From: Hyphochytrium catenoides
Taxonomy: Eukaryota > Sar > Hyphochytriomycetes > Hyphochytriales > Hyphochytriaceae
NCBI GenBank assembly: GCA_900088475.1
Contig: FLMG01002655.1
Location: 11,800-21,989 of the forward strand
Direction: 5' to 3'
Length of the DNA stretch: 10,190 bases
A model generated the notes under the pieces. That model had not been told where the DNA came from. It searched no databases and saw only the letters and a list, made by a program, of their open reading frames with translations. Below, piece after piece: positions 1-8,340 of this stretch. The position numbers were made by a program, and so were the translations under genes. Positions within the stretch are counted from its first letter, which is position 1, and each line of letters opens with the position of its first letter.

Positions 1-200
1 GAGAGAGAGAGAGACAAAGAGAGAGAGAGAGAGACAAAGAGAGAGAGACAAAGAGGAAGAGAGAGAGAGGAAGAGACAGAGAGGAAGAGACAGAGAAGAA
101 GAGACAGAGAGAGAGAAAGAGACAGAGAGAGAGAAAGAGACAGAGAGAGAGAGAGTCGCGAAGAAGAAAGAGAGAGAGAGAGAGAAAGGAATAAGGGTGC
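1..200. repeat. GA-rich low-complexity stretch at the left edge
   Basis: Almost continuous imperfect (GA)n with recurring GACAAAGAGA and AGACAGAGAG units, so it is locally a higher-order repeat. No gene is visible in it. On the minus strand it reads as a CT tract, the usual intron composition in this window. It may therefore be an intron of the minus-strand gene whose last visible exon lies just to its right, or its 3' flank. Confidence 0.85.
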
Positions 201-661
201 TCAAAAGTCACAGAAAAGCATGTCGCTCTTGACAGACCTAGACTTCATCTCTCGGATCCTCTTGACGCACTGCCACTCAGGATACTCTTCTACGGTCTTA
301 GTACGGATCTCCACCAAGTTTGGAGATAGGTTGTCTAGAGAGAAAGAAGGTACATAAGCCACTTCGTTTTTCCCTTCTCTCTACGTTTCTCTCTTTCTCT
401 TCCGCTGTCCCTCTCTCTATCCCTGTCTTCTCTCCTGCCTCTCTTCTCTCTCTCCTCTTTTACTTCCGTGTCTCAAAAAGAATCGTACCAGGTAGAGGCT
501 CAATATGTCGTCTAAAGTGCACATCAATGACCTACAGAGACACCAACAACCGTATGAGAGAAAGAGAGACGATTAGCACTTCAAAGAGAAGCAAGGAAGA
601 GAGCGCCACTTCGGTGTGCATCTGAAGATCAATGGGTTCTGCGCATAGAGAGAGAGACAGG

Positions 662-699
<38 letters not shown>

Positions 700-1439
700 G
701 AGAGAGAAAAGAGAGAGAGAGAGAAAGAGGAAAACGTATGAAGAAGTGCAGCGAAGCAGGTGCAGAGAGATGATGACTGAGAGAGAAGCGAGAGCCTACC
801 GTGTCGAAGGGATACTTGAAGACATGAGTGACCTCTCTAAAGGGCGCGGCGTCAGGATCTATTGGCAGTGTCAGCAGAGGAGGCTCTGGCAGCCCCTTGA
901 TCACTTTACTCTCCTCTGGCTCTAGATACTTAGGGCGATGCCCCGCAGGAGCTAGGAGCGCCCCCCCTGGAGGAGCAGCAGGAGGCGGGAGAGCAGCGGA
1001 AGAATTGCGCTGAGGACTCACGCCAAGAAGGCGAAAGACAGACTGTAGAAGGTAAGGAAGGGAGGCGGCGGGCGACCTATCTCTTCTTGTGAACTGTGAG
1101 AAAAGAGTGAAGATCAGTCCGTTAGCTTGAGAGAGACAGAACGGACGCCAGCGAGGCAGATGATAGGGCGAGACGTACGCTTTGCGCTAGATATTGGCTA
1201 AGGGCTAGTCCTCCAAAGAACCATAGAAGCGAACTAAAGCCTGCAAGGTAGGCCTTAAAGCTCTTGAAGGCAGCGCAGAGCTCCAGAGAGGCATGATCTG
1301 GTTCAGAAAGGATGACAAGAGGTGGACCAGTCTGACAACGGCGTTGAATGAGCTCTAATGATGCCCCAAGCAAACAAGCGAAGAATAGTATCGACACAGA
1401 TGCAACGACGACATCAAGTAGGGAATATCGAGCCACCAT
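201..1439 (-). CDS. Membrane-anchored protein with a C-terminal PRELI-like segment (four exons, possibly partial)
   Basis: Exons in transcript order: 1439-1179, 1093-800, 531-489 and 334-201, joined by introns with donors GTACGT, GTAGGC and GTACGA and CAG/TAG acceptors (phases 0, 0, 1). The joined frame is open for 243 codons and ends at TGA 203-201. Intron 1 carries a CTAAC branch-point-like motif about 27 bases before its AG. Seen: hydrophobic segments near residues 8-31 and 63-84; a Pro/Ala/Gly-rich linker near 120-140; then THVFKYPFDTVIDVHFRRH followed by NLSPNLVEIRTKT. The last part resembles the start of PRELI/MSF1 domains (as in SEC14-like and SLMO/Ups proteins), which move phospholipids between membranes. 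Only about 50 of the usual ~170 domain residues are present. The last exon may therefore stop at about 238, before GTCTGT, and continue to the left. Exon structure is well supported; the domain name is tentative. Confidence 0.6.
645..731. repeat. (GA)n tract in intron 2 of the minus-strand membrane gene
   Basis: A run of about 29 uninterrupted AG bases near 667-695 is flanked by imperfect GA. It lies within the intron 532-799. On the transcribed minus strand it is a polypyrimidine (CT)n tract, as expected for introns here. The reading frames crossing it give only Glu-Arg or Ser-Leu repeats. Confidence 0.9.
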
Positions 1440-2063
1440 CCCTTCCTGTCGCAGCCCTTCTCAGCCGTAATCTACAGTCTTCTCGGCTATAACTAAGGTG
1501 GACCCTTCAGTCAGGGGACAAAATCGAACACGTATGCCGCCAATTCTTTCCAAGTAAAGTCTATCCACTGCAAGACTGATTATGGCGCGAAAAGGAGGGC
1601 GATGGCCTCGCACTGCTGCTAAGTAAGCCCTCAATCGCTGGCCTTTGTACCTTTTCGGACTTTTGATGAAGCTCAAAAAATCCAAGAAATCTTCATCTGC
1701 GAACGCGCCAGGAAGCCGCTAACGTAGACACGCGTTATTGATATATTGCTACGGATTCAATATCCAATTGAGGAATTGTCATTTCTTTGGAATCCTCACG
1801 CAATAGTAAATTCGGTTGATGCCGAATTCTACAAGAGTTTATTGGCCGAGCGGCGCTGCTGCTGCTGCTGACGGAGCTTGAAGATGCAATAATCTTCGTC
1901 CCTCGCCGCTCATTATAGAGGCCGTTGGCGCCCTCATGCTTGCTGTAGGACAAAGGGACGTGGAGGATACTACGGACCCAAAGCTCGCTTGAGCCCTTCT
2001 GTAAGATGCTGTGAAAAGGATCAGGGGCCAGCTGGTAGAGTACGCCGCTCCAGATAGGAGTAG
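1440..2063. other. Divergent intergenic region between the minus-strand membrane gene and the glycosyltransferase
   Basis: About 620 bases separate the two head-to-head start codons, so both promoters and 5' leaders should lie here. The composition differs from the introns: mixed sequence without long CT or GA tracts, a short (GCT)5 run near 1855-1870 and an AT-richer patch near 1735-1780. No TATA box was convincing. A minus-strand frame open from about 1720 to 1461 lies upstream of the membrane gene in the same frame, separated by one TGA. Another minus-strand frame, 1953-1735, has a Ser run encoded by AGC repeats. Neither could be recognised. Confidence 0.5.
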
Positions 2064-3199
2064 ATGGCGCTCCTAAATACCACGGCCACGGAGGCCATGC
2101 CTAAACCAAGCAAAGAGTTGAGGGCGAATCGCGGAAGGCTTTTGCAGAGATTGGTTCTCTCTATCGTGGTAGTGTCCGCTCTCTGCGCTGTCGCGCTGAG
2201 TGAGCCGCTCTGGGTAGAGGTAGAGGGCAGAAGTTCGCGTGGCAAGGTGCTGCGTGAGAGGCCCTTGTGTCCTGGAAGCTTGGAGGGTCTCGAGGGCCTG
2301 CCAAAAGATGTCTGCGCTTCACTCAATTCCCTTATGGTGGGTTCTGAAGTGCACACATTCTCAAGCTTTCTCTCTCTCTCTCTCTGTGTGCTCCTTTCCT
2401 CTATGTCCCTCTCCAATGTCTTCAGGCTAGCCCTCATCTCACGGTTTACTTCTCTCTTTCTGTCTCTCTCCCCTGCTCTCTCTCTCTCTCTCTCGTTTCA
2501 ACCTCCTCTTCTCTATTTCTCTCTCTTTAGCTATTTCTCTCTCTCTGTCGCTGTGTCTTGGTGACCCCTCCTTAATTTCCCCCCGTATTCCTTCCCCTGT
2601 CTCTATGTTGAGACTTGTCCTTGTCCCCTCTCTCTCTCTCTTTCTCTTTTCTCTTTGTATTACTTCCAACATTCTCGGTCCGTCCATGTCTCTTTCAATT
2701 CTCCCCCGTCTTTTCTTTTTCTGATTCGTTCTGATCACTCGGTGCCCTCTTAGTTCTCTCTCTCCCAATTACCCTCTCTCTCTCTCGCTCTCTCTTTCTC
2801 GCTCGCTCGCTCTCATGTGTTCCCTGTTTAACTCGTCCTTCTCTCTTGTCAGCCCAACAACAGCGATATCAGCCGCAGACAAGCTTCCACTAAGGTCCCG
2901 CATGTTGCCTTTGTCTCCATCTCTTTCTTGGGCCACGCGATGCCGCTGCTGCGCCTGGCTCAGGAAGTGCAGAAGCGCGGCTACAGAGTCACCTTTGCCA
3001 CGAACTCAATGGGAGAGGAACTTGTCCGAAGTATGGACCTTGAGGTGAGACTTGGGGGAGGAGATGCTCACGGGAGGAGACGAAAGGAGAGGATTCAGCA
3101 AGGTAGAGAGGGGGAGAGAGGACACAAAGGGTGAGAGAACAGAGACAAAGAGAGAGAGAATAGGGAAAGAGAGAAGAGAGCGGGACAGCAGAGAGAGAG

Positions 3200-3241
<42 letters not shown>

Positions 3242-3484
3242 AGTTAGAGTTAGAGAGCCCTGTCGCCGAGAGAGAGTGTGAGAACTACTTACCCTCCGCG
3301 CTCCGCCTCGTGCCAGTTCCTTTCTGCGGGAGACTTTCCTCTCTCTCCGTCTGACCTGAGGGCCAAGCTCCGGAAGATCACGAGGGACGCGTCAATATTT
3401 CGAGGCATTCTTGCCTTGTTCAACGAGGTGAAAGAGCTAAGACATGTTCTCTCTCCTCTTCCTCTCCCTCTCTGTCCTCTCTCC

Positions 3485-3523
<39 letters not shown>

Positions 3524-4032
3524 TCTCTCTCTCTTTGTCCTCTTTCTCTCTTTCTTTCTCTCAGTATACCTGATTCCTTTTCACTCTCTTGTAAACCTGT
3601 CTCTTCCTCTCTCCCCGAAGTAGTCCAGAATCTGGCGCTGGTGGTTGGCCTTCCTCTCTCCTCGAGTCTGTCTGTTCTAGTCTGCTCCTCACGCCATCTC
3701 CACTCTTCCGCACCACCTCGTCCTCGCTTGTCTCTCTCTCTCTCTCTCTTTCTCTCTTCCTACCGCTAAAACGCCTACTGCCCTCTCTCTCGGTATAGGT
3801 CTATTTACCGGCCGCTCAGCCGATGTACCAGTCTCTCCTTCCAGCTTTCTCTTCCTCTCCCCCGGATCTCCTGGTCATGGACATGGGGACCGTGGGCATG
3901 TTAGATCTAGTTCACAAGCTGAAGATTCCCTTTATCATTAACAGCCCAACGCTCCTCTTCGACCTGGAGGTAAGGTGTGTTCTAGAGGAGAGAGAGAGGT
4001 GTAATACGATTGCAGGAGAGAGAGGCACTGAA

Positions 4033-4068
<36 letters not shown>

Positions 4069-5600
4069 CCTACCGCCCTACCCTTTTGTCCTTTTACTAG
4101 AGCGCTCCTGCGTATGTTCCTGCATGGGGAACTGGATTCTCCATAGATATGTCTCTCTGGAATCGCTGCATGAACATCCTCTTTCCTCGTCTCCTCTCAG
4201 TTGCGCTGACCCCACCGTTCATGCATGTCAGCAAGGTAAGCCTCGCCCATGGCCGCGTGTCTTTCTCCCTCTCTCTCTCTCTCTCTTATCTGCAAGTTTT
4301 ATCTAGTCTTTGCTTTCTTACGCCGTGCTTCCTTTAATTCGGCGTCTTTATGCTGAAGGAGGATCATCTAATGGATCAACTATCTCCTCCGATGGCTCTT
4401 TTTCAGTTGTCTATCTGTCCCTCCATCGCGCTCTATTCCTTCCACATGCTTCTCTCTCCTCCCTACTTCTCCTTCGCTCTCTCTCTCTCTCTCTCTCTCC
4501 TGACTATCAGTTTATCTATCTCAATCAAGTTTACACTCTAGACAAGAAACACTGTTCCCAGTCCTCTGTGGTCCTGTCTTACCTCCTTCTTTTCTTGTTA
4601 TTCCTTTAGGTCCGATGGGAGCTGGAGCTCGCTCCTTTCAGATCGCAACACGACGTCTTCCGTGGAACCAGAATTTTGCTAAACACAGCGTTCCCGCTGG
4701 AGCATCCCAGACCTCTCTCCCCTTTGCTGGACACCATCGGTCCTCTCCTACCTGAGCAGTATACAGAGGACTACCAGGTGAGATGGAGGTCTAATCTGTT
4801 GGTTCTTCCTCCTCTTCCACTCTCCTCTTCCTCTTTTCCCATCTTCTTCTTCCTCTTTCCCTCTAAGGTCTCTTGTTGAACTGTCTTCCCTTTGTCGCAG
4901 CCAAGCGTCCCGGAGCTCGAGAGCTGGATGCGACGAGAAGGTGGCGCAGGGATTGTCCTCGTCAACTTAGGCACCATGACGCACTTTGATGCGTGGCAGG
5001 CCAAGATCCTCGTCCAGGTACGAGACGGAGGAGAAGGAATGTTGCCCTTGATTGACTGGTCCAAAGTGGGCGGTTGATGGTCTGAGTCAAAAGGAGAGAG
5101 AGAGAGAGAGAGACTTTGTGTCTCCGTTTCTCCCTCTTCTGTCCCTCCCCTAACGCCCAGAGCTCCCTTGGCGCTCTGACGGCGTTACTTGCTGTGCTTA
5201 TTTTTAGGGATTGACAATGGGGAAGGAAGATCCAGACCTCAAGATAGTGTGGATAGTAGGCGCAGATCAGGTCGACGGCTCTATTTATTGTTTCCCCGTG
5301 TCTGTCTCTCTCCCTTCTGTCCTCTCTCCCTCTCATATCATTTTTTCTCTACTTTGCTTATTCTGAGCAATGAGAAGTAAACATCATTGACACTATCTTT
5401 TGCTTTGCTCTCTCTGCCACATTCTCTCTCCAACCTTCTTTTCTCTCCTGGTATCTCTCCTCACTTGTCTCTAAGTCTAACATTTTCCTCCTGGCTCCCC
5501 GCGGCTGTGACGACAGAGAAATGCGCTTCCTTCGGCCCTTCCTTCCTCCTTTCAAATCTATGGAACATGGAGCCTTCCCTATCTAGATGTAAGCCCTCTT

Positions 5601-5639
<39 letters not shown>

Positions 5640-5827
5640 TCTCTCTTTCTTTCTCTCTCTCTCTTTCTCTCCCCTCATTCTGTGCTGTTTCTCCCTCTCC
5701 GGCCCTCTCACACCCGTGGCTCTAGATATTCTTTCTTTCCAACCTTCATCAACTTTAATATATAGTCTGAGGACTTCCTTTGACGCTTGAAGCCACAACT
5801 CCACTGCTTTGCTCTCGTTCATATTCC

Positions 5828-5866
<39 letters not shown>

Positions 5867-6354
5867 CTCTCTCCTCTTCGCGTTTGCTGAGTCTGGTGCT
5901 GGTTCTGGAAGCGCTTAGTTCCTGCTTCCTGCCTCTCTCACACTGTCCCTTCTCTTTGTCCTTCCCATATCTAGGTTTTGGCCCATGATTTAGTCCGATT
6001 GGTGGTCTGCCAGTGCGGAATGGGGTCTGCTCAGGAAGCTCTCTACTTTGGGAAGCCAGTCCTCTGTCTTCCTTTCTTTGCAGATCAGGTCTTTGTTGCT
6101 AAGCTACTCTTCTCCTCTGTCTTCTTCTATCATACCCATTTAGAGTCATATCTTTGTGCCATCTCTGACCTCCTCTTGCACCAGCGAAGTCTCGCTCTCT
6201 TTCTCTTTCTTTCTGAATACCTTTCGTTTCGACTCCACCATCTTACACCCAATCTTATGCCTCGACTAGCCGGATGTGGCCGCTCGCATAGTCGATGCCA
6301 AGGCTGGTCTCATGCTGGACAAGACCAAGCTCGATGCGGACGAGGTAGGGGACC

Positions 6355-6394
<40 letters not shown>

Positions 6395-7589
6395 TGGTCT
6401 CTCTTGTCCTGTCTCTTTTGACTCGCTATCTCTGCAGTCAGACCTCAGACTCTTGCTCCTCTACTTTTCACCTAGTATTTGGCCGTCTCACTCCTCTCAA
6501 AGGTAGAAGTCTGATCATTGCTCTTCCTCTGTCTCGGACAGATCCGTCGCTCTGTGCTGGAACTCTATGAGAATGAGTCTTACACCAGAGAGGCCAAGGC
6601 GCTAGGAATTGTACTTCGACATGCAGTGAGTGTTCCTTCTCTCTCTCTCTCTTCTTTTCCTCACTATATCCCCTTCTCTCTCTCTCTGTCTTGGTCTGGG
6701 CCACTGATAGGCTAAGCTAAAAAAGTATGTCTTTTGTCGCTTAACGCTGTCTAATCCCGTCGCTCTGTCTCTTTTTATCCTCCGTTTAGGGCGGGGTCAG
6801 TCGAGCTGGTGACATCATTGAGTCGATGCTGCAGGTTGGCTCTCAGCATCTCTTTACCGCAGATTTGAAGGTAATCCAGAAGGATAACGACGATCTGTCT
6901 GTCGTCTCATATTCTCTCTTCAGTGATCCTCACCTGCGCCTTTATCTGTAACCTCTTTGTCCTCCATAAATTCTCTCTCTTCTCTTGATGTCTCCCATCA
7001 TCTTTTTCTTTTTGCTCTCTCTCTCCTCCCTCACCACACTCGCCGCCTGTCCCTCAGTTGCCATGGCACAAGACGATTATGCTGGACGTGGCCGCAGTAT
7101 ACATCGGGATTTTCTGCCTTCTCATAGTGGTCAGTTTCTTTGTCTCTCTCTCTCTGTGTCTCTCTTTCTCTCTCTCTCTCTCGGCCTCTTTCTTGCTTTC
7201 TTTCCTCTCCTCTTCTTTCTTTGTTTGTCTCTCTTTTTAACACGTACCCCATCATCTCATAGCGTCTGTGGCGGTCTCTTCTCTCTTCCCATCCTTTTTC
7301 GATCTCACCCCAAATCTCACTTCCAATCCTTCTCTCCCTTGTCAACACACCTGCTCAAACCCTTTTCTCTCTCTCCTTTCGCGTTCATTTCTTACGTGAA
7401 TGTGTCTTTCTTCCACTTGCCTGACTCCCTGCTGGTTCTCTCTCTCTCTCTCTCGCCTGCCTGTCTTTTTAGGCGGCGCGGCTGCTTTGGCAGTTCATCA
7501 TGTCACTTCTTTTCGCAGCTGTTACTTCGGTAGCTATGAAGGAGGGAGATTCAGACAGACAGGCCGACAAAGGGGAAAAGAGATCGTAA
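2064..7589 (+). CDS. Membrane-anchored family 1 UDP-glycosyltransferase (UGT), 15 exons
   Basis: Exons: 2064-2336, 2853-3044, 3317-3427, 3799-3969, 4101-4235, 4610-4777, 4901-5017, 5208-5270, 5517-5588, 5975-6088, 6270-6344, 6542-6625, 6790-6870, 7058-7129, 7473-7589 (TAA 7587-7589); 614 residues. It should transfer a sugar from a UDP-sugar to a small lipophilic acceptor, probably with the catalytic domain in the ER lumen. Seen: signal-like segment at 29-46; FLGHAMP with candidate catalytic His119; PDLLVMD with candidate partner Asp220; acceptor-side motif APAYVPAWGTG near 251-261; LVNLGTM in the nucleotide domain; UGT signature at about 435-472 ending PFFADQ, with Glu455 and Asp471-Gln472; hydrophobic anchor at 561-598; charged tail of 16 residues. 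Gln447 replaces the usual signature His. TAG directly precedes ATG 2064; ATG 2097 has a better start context and keeps the signal. Donor sugar and acceptor cannot be read from sequence. Confidence 0.9.
2337..2852 (+). other. UGT intron 1 (516 bases, CT-rich)
   Basis: Runs from the GTGGGT donor after the ATG codon of residue 91 to TTGTCAG, joining phase 0 to phase 0. It consists largely of CT-rich low-complexity sequence on the sense strand, with runs near 2371-2388 and 2474-2495. A TTTAAC branch-like motif lies about 22 bases before the AG. The antisense frames here are Glu-Arg repeats and not genes. Confidence 0.8.
3186..3236. repeat. GA tract with a short CA run in UGT intron 2
   Basis: Intron 2 (3045-3316) is the exception among the UGT introns: its first two thirds are purine-rich on the sense strand. 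It peaks in an uninterrupted GA run of about 26 bases at 3209-3234, next to a short ACACAC run at 3200-3208. The intron ends with a GC-richer pyrimidine stretch before CCAG. Confidence 0.9.
3428..3798 (+). repeat. UGT intron 3 (371 bases) with a long CT tract
   Basis: Donor GTGAAA, acceptor TATAG. It contains near-pure CT at about 3487-3535 and again at 3731-3760. Between them, 3590-3715 is less repetitive and was checked for a missed exon. None fits, because the flanking exons already join into a continuous UGT sequence. A TTCCTACCGCTAAAAC stretch near the 3' end could hold the branch point. Confidence 0.75.
3970..4100 (+). repeat. UGT intron 4 with facing GA and CT tracts
   Basis: Donor GTAAGG, acceptor TACTAG, 131 bases. 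Purine runs near 3988-4000 and 4014-4023 are followed by about 30 bases of pure CT at 4035-4066. The GA and CT segments are complementary, so the unspliced RNA could fold into a hairpin inside the intron. Confidence 0.8.
4236..4609 (+). other. UGT intron 5 (374 bases) with a non-repetitive island
   Basis: Donor GTAAGC, acceptor CTTTAG. CT tracts lie at about 4265-4286 and 4475-4500. The segment 4307-4405 between them is of ordinary composition. It could be read as a 33-codon phase 0 exon preceded by ATCTAG and followed by a weak GTTGTC donor. It is not needed for the UGT fold and is kept as intron here. Confidence 0.7.
5018..5207 (+). repeat. UGT intron 7 with a GA tract
   Basis: Donor GTACGA, acceptor TTTTTAG, 190 bases. 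A GA run at about 5092-5114 is followed directly by a pyrimidine-rich segment to about 5150. This repeats the 5' purine, 3' pyrimidine order seen in intron 4. Confidence 0.8.
5589..5974 (+). repeat. UGT intron 9 (386 bases) with two long CT tracts and a T10 run
   Basis: Donor GTAAGC, acceptor ATCTAG. Pyrimidine tracts lie at about 5598-5682, including ten consecutive T at 5631-5640, and at 5828-5873. The stretch between them (5725-5825) is mixed sequence with an AT-rich TTTAATATATAG patch. An antisense frame of ordinary composition crosses it, but nothing supports it as a gene. Confidence 0.8.
6353..6394. repeat. CT tract in UGT intron 11
   Basis: Near-perfect (CT)n just after the GTAGGG donor of intron 11 (6345-6541). 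Reading through from exon 11 gives a Ser-Leu repeat that ends at a stop inside the intron (6504-6506), so retention would truncate the protein inside its nucleotide-binding domain. Confidence 0.85.
7130..7472 (+). other. UGT intron 14 (343 bases)
   Basis: Donor GTCAGT, acceptor TTTTTAG. It splits the codons of the C-terminal membrane anchor between residues 576 and 577. It is pyrimidine-rich throughout, with the densest CT at 7141-7182 and 7438-7454. No gene is seen within it on either strand. Confidence 0.75.
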
Positions 7590-7616
7590 GAAGTTGGCGC
7601 AGAGAGGAGAGACAAC

Positions 7617-7655
<39 letters not shown>

Positions 7656-8340
7656 GAGAAGGTCTTCACCCTTTCTAAGGGGCTAATCTCTGTCCATATT
7701 TATCATTGAGCGCCCAGTGTCATAGTAAGCTGTCAGTGCTTATTGGCCAGAGAGAGAGAGAAAAGATGATAGTAGATAGACTGCTCGATGCCTCTCTCCA
7801 TCTGTCTCTCTTTGAGTGTGATCCTTTGTCTTCCCTCTTGCAATTTGTCCTCTTCTTTCCTTGACTTTTTCCACTTTTATACTGTGCGTCTCTGTCTCTC
7901 TTTCTCTGCCGTTCGCTTCTATAGCGCTCTCTCTCTCTCTCTCTCTCTGAAGACAGTGCGTTCAGGACATTGGGAGACAAAGAAAATTGGAGTCACCCGA
8001 GAAGGTCGTCGACTGTGAGAGGGACAATGAACAGAAAGGAAAGGGAGAGAACAGAAGGCTCACAGAGCTAGGAAAGAGAGAAAAAGAGAGAGAGAGAGAA
8101 ATCTGTCAGGGAGAGAGGCTTACGATCGTCAAACGTAGCATCAGACTGGCATATATTTACACGGCAACACGTACATAGAGTAAGCTCTCACACTGTCTCC
8201 TCTTCCATCCCTTCCTATATACAAGCGGTCCTCGCTGGCTCTCTCTCTCTCTTCCTTCCCCAAGGTATTTATAGAGCTTGACGGGAGAGAGAGAGACTCT
8301 CTTTCTCTCTCTCTTCGCCTCATTGACGCCTTCGTGGCCG
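7590..8340. other. Convergent 3' intergenic region between the UGT and Yippee-like genes
   Basis: It holds the 3' ends of two converging transcripts. Seen: pure GA at 7620-7652 shortly after the UGT stop, a CT tract at 7926-7949, GA at 8082-8099, and facing GA/CT runs at 8283-8313. No AATAAA was found. On the minus strand TGTAAATATA near 8152-8161 is a possible poly(A)-type signal for the Yippee-like gene, but it is unproven. Reading frames here are repeat translations or short, with no recognisable protein. Confidence 0.5.
7620..7653. repeat. (GA)n microsatellite downstream of the UGT stop codon
   Basis: About 32 uninterrupted GA bases start about 31 bases after the TAA. It probably lies in the 3' untranslated region. 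Confidence 0.92.

Noticed and set aside
629-1021. Long minus-strand ORF ending in Ser-Leu repeats taken as a single exon
   Set aside because: Only the part upstream of 800 looks coding. The repeat part is intron, as the GTAGGC donor at 799 and the fitting downstream exon at 531 show.
1850-1871. (GCT)n trinucleotide run as an expandable repeat
   Set aside because: Only about five units, in the intergenic spacer, and far shorter than the surrounding dinucleotide tracts.
2439-2768. Minus-strand Arg/Glu-rich ORFs across the window (also near 7031-7348, 7720-7980 and 8894-9312)
   Set aside because: (CT)n/(GA)n repeats contain no stop codon in any frame, so they produce long Ser-Leu or Glu-Arg frames without coding meaning.
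3590-3715. Possible missed UGT exon in intron 3 (segment reading QNLALVVGL)
   Set aside because: Exons 3 and 4 already join into a continuous UGT sequence. The only nearby acceptor places a stop or the wrong frame, and no donor of the expected phase follows.
5583-5822. Antisense ORF in UGT intron 9 beginning MNESKAVELWLQ
   Set aside because: The first half looks protein-like but the rest is Lys/Arg/Glu repeat from the CT tracts. No splice signals, start context or family similarity support it, and it lies inside a firmly placed intron.
6089-6110. Read-through of exon 10 as DQVFVAK, resembling a UGT continuation
   Set aside because: The frame soon becomes Ser/Leu/Phe-rich low complexity and loses homology. 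Splicing to exon 11 gives DQPDVAARIVDAKAGL, the expected family sequence.
8265-8274. TATAAATA on the minus strand as a promoter
   Set aside because: It lies in the 3' flank of the Yippee-like gene with no minus-strand coding exon downstream, so it is probably a chance AT-rich match.
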